The notes under the pieces are model-generated. The model was not told the DNA's origin. It saw nothing but the letters and a program-made list of their open reading frames with translations, and did no database searches. Shown here piece after piece: positions 8,385 through 16,789 of a stretch of DNA of 64,000 bases. The position numbers and the translations under genes were made by a program. Source of the DNA: Antiquaquibacter metalliresistens (GTDB lineage Bacteria; Actinomycetota; Actinomycetes; Actinomycetales; Microbacteriaceae). Position 1 is the stretch's first letter. Each line of letters starts with the position of its first letter. The DNA lies in the NCBI RefSeq assembly GCF_029211225.1, contig NZ_JARGEM010000003.1, forward strand, positions 434,001 through 498,000, given 5' to 3'.

Positions 8385-9964
8385 AGGAAGCTCAACACCT
8401 CGTCGCCCCAGGCGAGCCGCACCTCTCGGTCGAGGTCATCGACGACGCTGTCCCGCTTGTCGATCACGAGCGTCGCGCGCTCGCCAGCGCCATCGGCGCC
8501 GGTCTCGTACCTGGGCCACTCGGGTTCGCCGTGCGGGCCGTTGGGCACCCCGTCCACCGCGAAGGTCAGCCAACGCGTCTGCATCCGCTCCGAGATGGCC
8601 TTTCCGGTGGAGAGGCCACCGAGTTTGAACGTGATGTCCTTGGGGCCGCTCACGAGATTGCCCCACAGGTAGGGCAGTTCGGTGGCGTGCGTCGCACCGA
8701 TGCCCAGCAGCCGCAGCATGGGGGTGGCCCAGTCGAAGCGGTAGAGGTACACCGGGGCGACGCGGCTGTGGCCCTCCGCGAGCCACAGCGTGGGCATCCG
8801 GAATCCGACATCTCGGGCGACGCCCAACCCCTTTGCCTTCAGACTCAGGCCGCTGTACGCCGATCCAACTTGCGCCTCGCTGGGCAGGGTCAGTTCGGGA
8901 TGTTCGGCGGCGATCCCCGCGAACATCTTCATGATCGTCTCCGACTGAATCGGCATCAGCGGCGACTTCATGAGTTTGAACAAGCCGGCCTCGTCCTTGT
9001 TCGTGCCGATGATCAGGGGCACGGGGTGCGCAAGCCCGTCGCGGAAGCGGGTCACGGGATAGTCGGGAACGAGATCGCCATCCACGATCGGTGCAAAAGC
9101 GAGTGTTCCCGGGTATTCGGTCGGCACCTCGCGATACACGGCGAAGCCCGCATCCACGATCTGCTCGACGGGAAGTTCGCGCAGCCGCGCAACCGCGGTT
9201 GCCGTGATCGACACCGTGTCGAGGAACATCTGCGCGACCGTCGCGGCCCTCGCGGTGTCGTACACGGATGTCGCGGGGGAGCTCTCTGCGATTGCTCTCG
9301 CGAACAGGCCCTCGCTGCTCGGCGTGGTCATCAATGTCGTCACGAGCCCACCGCCCGCGGACTCGCCGAACAGCGTGACGTTCTTCGGGTCGCCGCCGAA
9401 CGCGGCGATGTTCTGTTGCACCCAGTTGAGGGCGAGCAACACATCGCGAAGCGCCAGGTTGGAGTCGAAGACATGCTCGCCGGAGTCGAACGAGGACAGG
9501 TCGAGGAACCCGAGGGCTCCAACGCGGTAGTTGACGGTCACGACGATCACATCGCCGCGAGTCACGAAGTGGTGCGCGTCGAACATCCTCTGGCTCGAGG
9601 CCCCGAAGATGTAGGCACCGCCGTGCAGCCACACCATGACCGGGCGTGGTTCGGGTGACTCACTCGCCGTCGGCGCGAAGACGTTGAGGGTCAGGCAGTC
9701 CTCGCTCTGCACCGCGCCGGCACTCAGGTCGATGATCGCGTTCGCCGGCTGAGGGCTGACCGCGCCGTACTCGGTGGCATCGACGATCTCGGTCCATGGC
9801 TCGGGCGGTCGGGGTGAGCGCCAGCGCAGTTCTCCGACGGGTGGTGCCGCGTAGCGCACGCCCTTCCAGGCGCGCACGAGTCCGTCGTCGGCACCTTTCA
9901 CCGGACCAGACCCGGTGGTGACGATGAGGCTGGGATCAGTCTCGAGGGTGTTCTGCTCGGCCAT
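8381..9964 (-). CDS. Type B carboxylesterase/lipase family protein
   Basis: Alpha/beta-hydrolase of the carboxylesterase type-B family, 527 residues, no signal peptide. The nucleophile elbow is GESAGG (200-205, Ser202), the oxyanion hole HGGAYIFG (from residue 114), the acid is probably Glu in GTNKDEAGLF and the histidine is in GATHATELPYLWG. The SEDCLTLNVFAP segment is diagnostic. It hydrolyses carboxylic esters; p-nitrobenzyl esterase-like and carbamate or phthalate ester hydrolases belong here. First gene of the esterase-MFS-amidohydrolase set, overlapping the MFS start by 4 bp. Confidence 0.92.
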   Translation of the reverse strand: MAEQNTLETDPSLIVTTGSGPVKGADDGLVRAWKGVRYAAPPVGELRWRSPRPPEPWTEIVDATEYGAVSPQPANAIIDLSAGAVQSEDCLTLNVFAPTASESPEPRPVMVWLHGGAYIFGASSQRMFDAHHFVTRGDVIVVTVNYRVGALGFLDLSSFDSGEHVFDSNLALRDVLLALNWVQQNIAAFGGDPKNVTLFGESAGGGLVTTLMTTPSSEGLFARAIAESSPATSVYDTARAATVAQMFLDTVSITATAVARLRELPVEQIVDAGFAVYREVPTEYPGTLAFAPIVDGDLVPDYPVTRFRDGLAHPVPLIIGTNKDEAGLFKLMKSPLMPIQSETIMKMFAGIAAEHPELTLPSEAQVGSAYSGLSLKAKGLGVARDVGFRMPTLWLAEGHSRVAPVYLYRFDWATPMLRLLGIGATHATELPYLWGNLVSGPKDITFKLGGLSTGKAISERMQTRWLTFAVDGVPNGPHGEPEWPRYETGADGAGERATLVIDKRDSVVDDLDREVRLAWGDEVLSFL

Positions 9965-9992
9965 GGATGTGTTCCCCTTTTCGGCGTGCCAG

Positions 9993-10748
9993 CTACTTCA
10001 GGACGAGGTGGAGCACGTTGCCCGCCTGAACGGCGAAGAGCAGCGCGAAGACGACCGTCATGATCACGGCATTGTGGGCGATGAGTTCGACCTTGATCGA
10101 GCGCAGTGCGCGAGTCACCTTCACGGAGCCGCTCGCCGCCAGCACCGTGGGCACGATCATTCCAAGAGATGCGGCCAGAGCGAAGATCAGGCTGATGATC
10201 ACGGACGCGCCAGCGCCGAGGCCGGCCGCACCGATATGGGCTCCAGCCTTCAACTCCAAAGGAAGGTTCTTCGCGTTGGTGATGGCCATGAGCGCGGCGA
10301 GTCCAGCGGCTTGCAGCCCCGACATGGAATCGATCGCGCTCAACCAGCTCGGCTCTTTCGCGGATTGCCCCGGCCCGGGACGCGAGCGCCAACTCACCAC
10401 CGCGAGGATGAGGAAGCCGATCGAGAGCACGATGCCCAGCACGAGCACGACCGTGTCATCCCCGGTGGCGGATTGCGTGCCCACGCTGTGCGTCGTCAGG
10501 GCCGCGACAACGGTCACCGCGAAGATGACCGCCAGCGCCGAGAGGGTGAAGGCGATGCCATTGAGCCTCGCACGCGGGGACAGCAGCACCGCGATGATGG
10601 CAGCGATCGGCAAAGGGCTGATGATGATCGCCATCGCCAGAGGGGGCAACTGCTGTATCAGCTCGTCCACGGTCAGGCTCCGTCCCCATTCGGTGCTCGA
10701 ATCGGGTTCATCGACGTCTGCCGTTCCCCCAATTCCCCCGGCGCTCAC
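9993..10748 (-). CDS. GAP family protein (Sap/sulfolipid-1-addressing type)
   Basis: A 251-residue membrane protein with about six hydrophobic helices. The motifs ALAMAII-type first helix ending SPLPIAAIIAVLLSP, then ITNAKNLPLE and a C-terminal hydrophobic hairpin, match the GAP (glycolipid-addressing protein) family of actinobacteria, where members help move lipids to the cell surface. GTG at 10748 is the annotated start; the first 24 residues are hydrophilic, so an internal start near the first helix is possible. It lies 28 bp upstream of the carboxylesterase on the same strand and may belong to that transcript. Confidence 0.75.
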   Translation of the reverse strand: MSAGGIGGTADVDEPDSSTEWGRSLTVDELIQQLPPLAMAIIISPLPIAAIIAVLLSPRARLNGIAFTLSALAVIFAVTVVAALTTHSVGTQSATGDDTVVLVLGIVLSIGFLILAVVSWRSRPGPGQSAKEPSWLSAIDSMSGLQAAGLAALMAITNAKNLPLELKAGAHIGAAGLGAGASVIISLIFALAASLGMIVPTVLAASGSVKVTRALRSIKVELIAHNAVIMTVVFALLFAVQAGNVLHLVLK

Positions 10749-10807
10749 GGTAGCGATCTGGCATGCCCGGGGCTCGACGATGTTCGGGTATTACGACACG
10801 GTGACGG

Positions 10808-12559
10808 TCACGGTGCTGGGATCGTGACGGTCAACACGACGTCGACGTCCTGCTCGCGAAGTGTCACGGTGGCGCGTCTGCCCAGATCGGCGAGTCCGAC
10901 ACCGGGCTCGCTCGGGGCCGCGCCCGGTGCCGAAAGCGTTCCGGGGGAGCGCACCACCAACCGCACCTCAGTTGGGGTCTGCTGCGACACGAGCAGGCGC
11001 ACGTGTGCCTTCGGTTCGCTTGCGTGCCGCACCACGTTGCTGAGCGCCTCGGAGAGTGCGTCGATGGTCACGGCGCTGCGCACACTGTCCGTGGCCAGCA
11101 GGTCCCAAGCTTCCGGGGCGGCTTCGAAGTCGAGGTCGATCGCACTGCGCCAGGCCGCCACCACCCGCAGGGTGCTCTCGCGAACCGCCGCGGGACGTCT
11201 CGAGATGGACGCCTCCGGGCGTCGGAGCATCTCGAGAACCCGATCCCGGCTGTTGTCGAGGTCGTCGCTTCCCGCGAGTCCGCGCTGGAGTCTGAGCGCG
11301 GTCGCTATGAGCTCGCCCTGCACTTCGGAGTGGAGAATCCGGGCGGCATGTTCGCGCGCGTCAACCAGTCGCCCCCGAGCGTGGGCGGCGTGCCGATCCC
11401 GCTCGCCGATCGCGCGAGCCAGGCTCGCCTCGGCCTCCCGCAAGCCCAGCACCACGGCGCTGCCGAGCGCCGTCGCGGCGGCCACGAGCGGGTAGCCGAT
11501 GAGGTTCACGGCGAAGTACGGTCCGTCGTGTCCCAACAGGCTCCCGAGCACCGTCGAACTGAGCCCAATCACGGCGCCCACCGCCGCGGAGCCGAGGATG
11601 ATCGCACCGAACCAGACCCCGAAACCCCACCGCCGCGGACTCAGCCGCCCCACGGCCATGCCGCCGAACACGCCGATCAGCAGGCCCGCGCCGACCATCG
11701 CGGCCGCGGTGGACGGCCCGGCATTCGAAACGAGCGCGGGCAGCGTCACCGCCAGGTAGAGCACGGGGGCGAGCCAGGCTGGTATCGGGCTCGGACGCAG
11801 CGCCAGCCCCGGCGGGGGCTGGTTCTCGCCGGCGCTTGTGGACAGGGCATCCCACGCCGCACGCTCATCGGGATGGGACTCCTGCTCGAACAGCCGATGG
11901 CTGAGCGGACGCACCACGTCGTTGGAGAGTTCGCGCAGTGTTCGAGCCTCTTCGTCGGCATCGAACGGTTTCGTCGCTGAGGACGCGAGGGCGGCCACGA
12001 CGACGCGCTCGGCCTCCGCCAGGAGATCGCGGGCGAGCGCGCCGAGATCACGTTCGTCGACCTGGCGAGCCTCGTCGAGCGCCCGTTCCACTCGCCTCAG
12101 CCGCGACTGCACCTCGCGGTAGCGCCGCACACCGTGCACGACGACACCGCAGAGCGTCAGCGAGACCACGGTGAAGATCACATTGGTCGCGATCCGTGTT
12201 GACATCGACCCGTCGAACACCTGCCGTCCCACGAGGATCTGCATGCCGTCCACAGTCAGTGGGCGAACGGCGCCGATCACCACCATCGCGGCGATGGCGA
12301 AGACACCGCGTGGGTTGGGGCGGGAGATCCGTCGTTCGACCAGTGCGGCAATGAGGATCAGGATGCCGGTGAAGCCGTGGGCCGTCGCGGCGATCGTCAC
12401 CCCAGTCACGCGCTCTGTTGCAGTCGCCGCCGCATCGTAGCCACCGAGCACGGTGACGCAGACGGGGGCCATCGCCAGCCACGCCCAGATCGTGAACACG
12501 CCGCCGCCCGCGATGGCGGGCCACAGCGCGCGGACAGATGACGATGGGTGCAAGCTCAC
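10808..12559 (-). CDS. Membrane sensor histidine kinase (NarL-partner class), atypical H box
   Basis: A 583-residue protein with about four N-terminal helices (to residue 145), a charged cytosolic linker, four more helices (about 275-395), then a kinase core. The dimerisation helix is RILHSEVQGELIATALRLQRGL, where the phospho-acceptor His is followed by Ser-Glu instead of the usual Asp; the ATPase part has an N box ALSEALSNVVRHA and a G box GVGLADLGRRA. It is therefore a diverged HisKA_3/HWE-like kinase, best regarded as a likely but atypical histidine kinase. The GTG start overlaps the response-regulator stop by 4 bp, so the pair is co-translated. The signal is unknown. Confidence 0.8.
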   Translation of the reverse strand: MSLHPSSSVRALWPAIAGGGVFTIWAWLAMAPVCVTVLGGYDAAATATERVTGVTIAATAHGFTGILILIAALVERRISRPNPRGVFAIAAMVVIGAVRPLTVDGMQILVGRQVFDGSMSTRIATNVIFTVVSLTLCGVVVHGVRRYREVQSRLRRVERALDEARQVDERDLGALARDLLAEAERVVVAALASSATKPFDADEEARTLRELSNDVVRPLSHRLFEQESHPDERAAWDALSTSAGENQPPPGLALRPSPIPAWLAPVLYLAVTLPALVSNAGPSTAAAMVGAGLLIGVFGGMAVGRLSPRRWGFGVWFGAIILGSAAVGAVIGLSSTVLGSLLGHDGPYFAVNLIGYPLVAAATALGSAVVLGLREAEASLARAIGERDRHAAHARGRLVDAREHAARILHSEVQGELIATALRLQRGLAGSDDLDNSRDRVLEMLRRPEASISRRPAAVRESTLRVVAAWRSAIDLDFEAAPEAWDLLATDSVRSAVTIDALSEALSNVVRHASEPKAHVRLLVSQQTPTEVRLVVRSPGTLSAPGAAPSEPGVGLADLGRRATVTLREQDVDVVLTVTIPAP

Positions 12560-13215
12560 GGGGCTGCGTCGTCGACGGGCGTGCCGAATGCACTGATGTA
12601 GCGGTTGCTCGACGCGACTCGAGGATTCACGGTCGGGTCGGAGCCGACCCCCAGGGTGTCGAAGATGCGAGTGATCGTGCGCTCGACCGCTCTCAGTCCT
12701 CGTCCACTGCGCCGGGCGATCTCCGCGTTGGAATGACCGCGCGCGATCAGCGCCAGGACCTCCAGCTGGGTGCGGGTCAACTGCATCAGCTCTCCCTCGC
12801 CGTCGGTTTCGGCGCTCGTGCCACCCAGGCGTCGGGGACTTGCTCGGAGGGCGACATCGACCACGCGAGCCAGCTCGGCACCCGAGGTGAGGGACGCCTT
12901 GTTGACGAAGTGGGCATCGGTGAGTGCCTTGACCGAGTGTGGTGCCGAGGCCGCCCGCGGGTAGTTGCTCAGGTAGACGACGGCGAGATACGGTGCCCGC
13001 TGGCGCGCGATGAGCGCAGCCTCTGCGCCGTCCGGACGCGATCCCAGATCGAGATCGGTGACCAGGGCATCCGGATCGACATCGTCGAGTGCGTCGAGGG
13101 CCGATGTCGCGTCGGCATGCGCGCTCACCACGAAGCCGGCGGACTCGAGGGACTCGGCGATGAGCGCACGCATGAGCGGGTGGTCTTCCACCAGCAGGAC
13201 GGTGCGACTGCCCAT
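12556..13215 (-). CDS. NarL/LuxR-type response regulator
   Basis: Two-domain regulator. Receiver domain: LLVEDHPLMR with acidic pair, phospho-acceptor Asp in ALVTDLDLG, and the conserved Lys in FVNKASL. C-terminal DNA-binding domain of LuxR type: LTRTQLEVLALIARGHSNAEIARRSGR followed by VERTITRIFDTLGV. ATG at 13215 gives the canonical start MGSRTVLLVEDH; an in-frame GTG at 13242 would add nine residues. First gene of the regulator-kinase operon. It may control the adjacent GAP-esterase-MFS-amidohydrolase genes, which lie just downstream on the same strand, but no binding site could be identified. Confidence 0.9.
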   Translation of the reverse strand: MGSRTVLLVEDHPLMRALIAESLESAGFVVSAHADATSALDALDDVDPDALVTDLDLGSRPDGAEAALIARQRAPYLAVVYLSNYPRAASAPHSVKALTDAHFVNKASLTSGAELARVVDVALRASPRRLGGTSAETDGEGELMQLTRTQLEVLALIARGHSNAEIARRSGRGLRAVERTITRIFDTLGVGSDPTVNPRVASSNRYISAFGTPVDDAAP

Positions 13216-13277
13216 TTCCGTCACACCTGAAGCGTAGGACACGAGGGCATGTCCTCCACGGTGCGCGTGGAGCGGGT

Positions 13278-13628
13278 CTAGATCACCGAGCCCGTGTACT
13301 TCTCGCCGGGGCCGGCGCCCGGCGCGTCCGGGAACGCGGACTCCTCGCGGAACGCCAGCTGCAGGCTGCGCAGCCCGTCGCGCAGCGGTCGTGCGTGCGA
13401 GTCGCTGATCTCCGGGGCGGCGGCCGTGACGAGTCCCGCGAGCGCGGTGATGAGCTTGCGCGCCTCGTCGAGGTCGATCTCGCTGCGCGCGTCCGGGCTG
13501 TCGGCGAGGCCGAGCTTGACGGCCGCCGCGCTCATCAGATGTACCGCGACGGTGTTGATGAGTTCGACCGCCGGCACCTCGGAGATGTCGCGGATCTCGT
13601 CGTCGCTGACTCCGGGGGCGTCGGGCAT
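13278..13628 (-). CDS. DUF1844 domain protein
   Basis: A small acidic cytoplasmic protein of 116 residues matching DUF1844: the segment AVELINTVAVHLMSAAAVKLGL followed by DLDEARKLITALAGLVTA is the family core. These proteins are widespread in actinobacteria and are usually found divergent to infC, exactly as here. Function unknown. Its promoter must lie in the 160-bp region shared with the infC leader. Confidence 0.88.
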   Translation of the reverse strand: MPDAPGVSDDEIRDISEVPAVELINTVAVHLMSAAAVKLGLADSPDARSEIDLDEARKLITALAGLVTAAAPEISDSHARPLRDGLRSLQLAFREESAFPDAPGAGPGEKYTGSVI

Positions 13629-13676
13629 GGCGGTTCCTTACGTTCGGGGGCGGTCTCTGCTATCCTTGTCCAGGCT

Positions 13677-13694
13677 CCGGGGCGTCAGTCCCGG
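13677..13694 (+). promoter_or_regulatory. Hairpin in the infC leader
   Basis: CCGGG (13678-13682) and CCCGG (13690-13694) can pair over an 8-nt loop, within a longer region flanked by CTCC and GGAG that can also pair (13675-13708). The 242-bp region 13629-13870 has no other gene. An infC-rpmI-rplT leader is a classical place for L20- or IF3-mediated autoregulation, but no known leader family could be assigned. Confidence 0.3.
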
Positions 13695-13858
13695 TACGAA
13701 AGTGGAGATACCTCCCACCTGTTGACCGCCTCTTAAGGTTACCGGGTAGTTAGCACCCCGCCGATCCGTCGGCAGCGTCAGGGTGTTTGGATGAGAACTT
13801 CTTTCGTGCATGCCGTGCTCGCGTGCAGATCGCGCTGGGCACACGAATCCACGATTTG

Positions 13859-13864
13859 AAGGAG
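13859..13864 (+). promoter_or_regulatory. Ribosome-binding site deciding the ATC start of infC
   Basis: AAGGAG followed by the 6-nt spacer CTCCGC and then ATC. This strong site at proper spacing supports the non-AUG start at 13871. Confidence 0.8.
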
Positions 13865-13870
13865 CTCCGC

Positions 13871-14503
13871 ATCAGCGATCCCCGTACTAACGACCGAATC
13901 CGTGTTCCGGAGGTCCGACTCGTCGGACCCGGCGGCGAGCAGGTCGGTGTCGTCGCCATCGACGTCGCTCTGCGCCTGGCCCAAGAGGCCGACTTGGATC
14001 TGGTCGAGGTTGCACCCAATTCCAAGCCCCCGGTCGCCAAGATCATGGACTACGGAAAGTTCAAGTACGAAGAGGCCCAGAAGGCCAAGGAAGCCCGGCG
14101 CAACCAGGCGAACACGATCCTCAAGGAGGTGCGGTTCCGCCTGAAGATCGACAAGCACGACTACGAGACCAAGCGCAAGCGCGCCGAGGGGTTCCTCCTC
14201 GCCGGCGACAAGGTGAAGGCGATGATCCTGTTCCGTGGCCGCGAGCAGTCCCGGCCCGAGCAGGGTGTGCGTCTGCTGCAGCGCTTCGCTGAGGATGTCT
14301 CGGAGTTCGGCTCGGTCGAGTCGACCCCCACGATCGACGGGCGCAACATGGTGATGGTGATCGGACCCCACAAGACGAAGGCGACGGCCAAGGCCGAAGC
14401 CGAGGCCCGCAAGGCCGCGAACAAGGCGCCGCGTACGGCGGCACCCCAGAACTCATCGGCGGAAACCCCCGCCGAGGACACGAAAGAGAAGAACGATGCC
14501 TAA
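13871..14503 (+). CDS. infC: Translation initiation factor IF-3, ATC start
   Basis: IF-3 binds the 30S subunit, prevents premature 50S joining and checks start codons. The 210-residue product has the N-domain starting (M)[25 protein letters not shown], the linker [15 protein letters not shown] and the C-domain with KEVRFRLKI and VEVAP-type strands, followed by an Ala-rich acidic tail. The start is assigned to ATC at 13871 because conserved homology begins there and AAGGAG sits 6 nt upstream; an ATG at 13787 would add an unrelated N-terminus. Rare start codons are a known IF-3 autoregulation device. It overlaps rpmI by 8 bp in infC-rpmI-rplT. Confidence 0.93.
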   Translation: MSDPRTNDRIRVPEVRLVGPGGEQVGVVAIDVALRLAQEADLDLVEVAPNSKPPVAKIMDYGKFKYEEAQKAKEARRNQANTILKEVRFRLKIDKHDYETKRKRAEGFLLAGDKVKAMILFRGREQSRPEQGVRLLQRFAEDVSEFGSVESTPTIDGRNMVMVIGPHKTKATAKAEAEARKAANKAPRTAAPQNSSAETPAEDTKEKNDA

Positions 14504-14690
14504 GCAGAAGACGCACTCCGGTGCCAAGAAGCGCTTCAAGCTCACCGGGAGCGGCAAGGTCATGAAGCAGCAGGCCGGTATGCGCCACAACCTGGAGGTC
14601 AAGAGCGGCAAGCGCAAGCGCTCGCTCAACCAGGAGCAGGTGCTCGCTCCGCAGGACGCCAAGGTCATCAAGAGGCTTCTCGGCAAGTAG
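14496..14690 (+). CDS. rpmI: 50S ribosomal protein L35
   Basis: A 64-residue, very basic protein of the large subunit. The N-terminus [20 protein letters not shown] and the ending VIKRLLGK are diagnostic of bL35. Start ATG lies within the 3' end of infC (8-bp overlap) and rplT follows after 31 bp, the conserved IF3-L35-L20 operon. Confidence 0.98.
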   Translation: MPKQKTHSGAKKRFKLTGSGKVMKQQAGMRHNLEVKSGKRKRSLNQEQVLAPQDAKVIKRLLGK

Positions 14691-14721
14691 GCCGGGATAA
14701 CGGGATTCAGGAAGAACAGCA

Positions 14722-15102
14722 ATGGCAAGAGTGAAGAGGGCCGTCAACGCCCACAAGAAGCGTCGCGTCATCCTCGAGCGCGCATCCGGCTACCGCGGAC
14801 AGCGTTCGCGGCTCTACCGCAAGGCGAAGGAGCAGGTCACCCACTCCCTCGTCTACGCGTACCGTGACCGTCGTGCGCGCAAGGGCGACTTCCGTCGTCT
14901 GTGGATCCAGCGCATCAACGCCGCGGCCCGCGCCAACGGCCTCACCTACAACCGCTTCATCCAGGGCCTCAACCTGGCGGGCATCGAGGTCGACCGTCGC
15001 ATCCTGGCAGACCTCGCGGTCACCGAGCCCGCGACCTTCGCGGCGATCGTGAAGACCGCGAAGGCGGCGCTGCCGAAGGACGTGAACGCGCCGGCCGCGT
15101 AG
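14722..15102 (+). CDS. rplT: 50S ribosomal protein L20
   Basis: A 126-residue basic RNA-binding protein needed early in 50S assembly. Signature elements: [15 protein letters not shown], the region [15 protein letters not shown] and the C-domain [21 protein letters not shown]. Preceded by GGAAGAACAGCA. In other bacteria bL20 represses its own operon through a leader RNA; whether that holds here is not known. Last gene of the infC operon. Confidence 0.98.
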   Translation: MARVKRAVNAHKKRRVILERASGYRGQRSRLYRKAKEQVTHSLVYAYRDRRARKGDFRRLWIQRINAAARANGLTYNRFIQGLNLAGIEVDRRILADLAVTEPATFAAIVKTAKAALPKDVNAPAA

Positions 15103-15131
15103 CACGCAACCTGCCGTTCACTCGGCCCACG

Positions 15132-15137
15132 TAAACT
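15132..15137 (+). promoter_or_regulatory. -10 box TAAACT, leaderless promoter of the rRNA methyltransferase
   Basis: TAAACT ends 7 nt before the GTG at 15145; there is no Shine-Dalgarno sequence between. Confidence 0.5.
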
Positions 15138-15144
15138 GGGTCGC

Positions 15145-15945
15145 GTGATCGACAATCCACGTTCGCCCCGCGTCCGCGCGGTGGCGAAACTGGCCAAGAG
15201 AGACGCCCGGTCGCAGACCGGGCTCTTTCTGTTGGAGGGCCCGCAAGCGGTGTCGGAGGCGCTCGCCTACCGTCCGGAGCTGCTGGTCGACCTCTTCGCG
15301 ACTCCGACCGCGCTCGAGCGGCACTCCGGGTTGCGCGCCGCCGCCGCGGAGGCCGGACTCGAGGTCGAGTTCGTCACCGAGGCAGTCGTCGATGCGATGG
15401 CCGACACCGTCACGCCGCAGGGGATCGTCGCGGTCTGCCGCCAGTTCCCGACATCGTTCAAGGACATCCTCGCCGCCGAACCGAAGCTGATCGCGATCCT
15501 CGAGGAGGTGCGGGATCCCGGGAACGCGGGCACCATCATCCGGGCCGCGGATGCCGCGGGTGCGGACGCCGTGATCCTCACCGGGCGCAGCGTCGACCCC
15601 TACAACCCCAAGGTCGTCCGGGCCACGACGGGCTCGCTGTTCCACCTCCCGGTGGCGGTCGGTGCGGACCTGGACGAAGTGGTGACGCTCGCGAAGTCCA
15701 CCGGCCTGCAGGTGATCGCCGCGGACATCAAGGGCGAGGATCTGCTTGCTGCACGCAAGGCCGGGGCCCTCGCCGCCCCGACGGCCTGGCTGTTCGGCAA
15801 CGAGGCTCGAGGGCTGGCGGACGAGCACTCGGCGCTTGCGGACTGGGTGATCACCGTGCCCATCTACGGGCACGCCGAGTCCATGAATCTGGCGACGGCC
15901 GCCTCGGTGTGCCTGTACGAAAGCGCCTTCGCGCAGCGCTCCTGA
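15145..15945 (+). CDS. SpoU/TrmH-family rRNA 2'-O-methyltransferase
   Basis: SAM-dependent 2'-O-ribose methyltransferase of the SPOUT class, 266 residues. N-terminal substrate-binding domain with FLLEGPQAVSEAL; C-terminal trefoil-knot domain with EVRDPGNAGTIIRAADAAGAD (motif 1), LFGNEARGL (motif 2) and VPIYGHAESMNLATAASVCLYE (motif 3). These motifs place it with TsnR/RlmB-like enzymes acting on 23S rRNA; the exact target nucleotide cannot be read from sequence. Lies between rplT and pheS, a frequent arrangement. GTG start after a leaderless-type -10 box. Confidence 0.9.
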   Translation: MIDNPRSPRVRAVAKLAKRDARSQTGLFLLEGPQAVSEALAYRPELLVDLFATPTALERHSGLRAAAAEAGLEVEFVTEAVVDAMADTVTPQGIVAVCRQFPTSFKDILAAEPKLIAILEEVRDPGNAGTIIRAADAAGADAVILTGRSVDPYNPKVVRATTGSLFHLPVAVGADLDEVVTLAKSTGLQVIAADIKGEDLLAARKAGALAAPTAWLFGNEARGLADEHSALADWVITVPIYGHAESMNLATAASVCLYESAFAQRS

Positions 15946-15948
15946 TCG

Positions 15949-15966
15949 CGTTACGGGCACGTAACG
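15949..15966 (+). promoter_or_regulatory. GlnR-box-like dyad upstream of glutamate-type ABC transporter
   Basis: CGTTAC-GGGCAC-GTAACG, an exact 6-bp inverted repeat. Read as GTTAC-N6-GTAAC it fits the actinobacterial nitrogen regulator GlnR half-site spacing (GTNAC-N6-GNNAC). It lies 50 bp before the transporter start. A dyad of another regulator cannot be excluded. Confidence 0.45.
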
Positions 15967-15983
15967 GCTTGGGCGATGCGTTG

Positions 15984-15999
15984 ACCCCCGTTCGGGGGT
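15984..15999 (+). promoter_or_regulatory. Strong hairpin just before the ABC-transporter start
   Basis: ACCCCCG (15984-15990) pairs exactly with CGGGGGT (15993-15999), ending 16 nt before the ATG at 16016. There is no T-run, so it is not a normal terminator; as RNA it could end transcription of the upstream gene or mask the translation start. Confidence 0.5.
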
Positions 16000-16015
16000 G
16001 TGCTTGTGTGGGCAG

Positions 16016-16753
16016 ATGGAAGCGCTTGTCGTCATCGATCACGTGAACAAGCACTTCGGGCAATTGCACGTCTTGAAGGACATCACGACGGCCGTCGGCA
16101 GCGGCGAGGTCGTCGTCGTCATCGGGCCGAGCGGTTCGGGCAAGTCGACGTTGTGCCGGGCCATCAATCGGCTCGAGACCATCGATGACGGCACCATCAC
16201 GATCGAGGGCAAGCCGCTGCCTGCGGAGGGCGCCGCCCTCGCGCGGTTGCGCGCCGATGTCGGCATGGTGTTCCAGTCCTTCAACCTGTTCGCACACAAG
16301 ACCGTGCTGCAGAACGTCACCCTCGGCCAGGTGAAGGTGCGCAAGCGCTCGCGAGCCGAGGCCGATCGGCGTGCGATGGAGATCCTCGACCGGGTCGGCG
16401 TCGCGAATCAGGCGGCGAAGATGCCGGCCCAGCTCTCCGGCGGGCAGCAGCAGCGCGTGGCGATCGCTCGCGCCCTCGCCATGGATCCCAAGATCATGCT
16501 CTTCGACGAGCCGACCTCGGCGCTCGACCCCGAGATGATCAACGAAGTGCTCGACGTCATGGTGGGACTCGCCGCCGACGGCATGACGATGGTCGTCGTC
16601 ACCCACGAGATGGGCTTCGCCCGCAAGGCCGCCGACCGGGTGCTGTTCATTGCCGACGGCGAGATCGTCGAAGAGGCGACGCCCGAGGCGTTCTTCACCG
16701 ACCCCCAGAGCCCGAGAGCGAAGGACTTCCTCTCGAAGGTCCTCACCCACTGA
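16016..16753 (+). CDS. gluA: Glutamate/polar amino-acid ABC transporter, ATP-binding protein
   Basis: ATPase subunit of a polar amino-acid importer, 245 residues. Walker [11 protein letters not shown] loop [11 protein letters not shown] signature LSGGQQQR, Walker [15 protein letters not shown] and the switch histidine in VVTHEMGF are all intact. The subunit order ATPase-binding protein-two permeases is that of gluABCD of corynebacteria, so glutamate is the likely substrate, with glutamine or aspartate as alternatives. ATG at 16016 fits the family N-terminus; an in-frame GTG at 15998 lies inside the hairpin. A GlnR-like dyad upstream suggests nitrogen control. Confidence 0.9.
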   Translation: MEALVVIDHVNKHFGQLHVLKDITTAVGSGEVVVVIGPSGSGKSTLCRAINRLETIDDGTITIEGKPLPAEGAALARLRADVGMVFQSFNLFAHKTVLQNVTLGQVKVRKRSRAEADRRAMEILDRVGVANQAAKMPAQLSGGQQQRVAIARALAMDPKIMLFDEPTSALDPEMINEVLDVMVGLAADGMTMVVVTHEMGFARKAADRVLFIADGEIVEEATPEAFFTDPQSPRAKDFLSKVLTH

Positions 16754-16789
16754 CCGGTGGGGGAGAAGCACAGCGCAAGGAGAGAACGA

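Noticed and set aside
10801-10833. GTGACGGTCA direct repeat (10801 and 10824) as operator
   Set aside because: Most of it lies in the kinase gene's 3' end and reflects Thr-Val codon repeats; no independent evidence of regulation.
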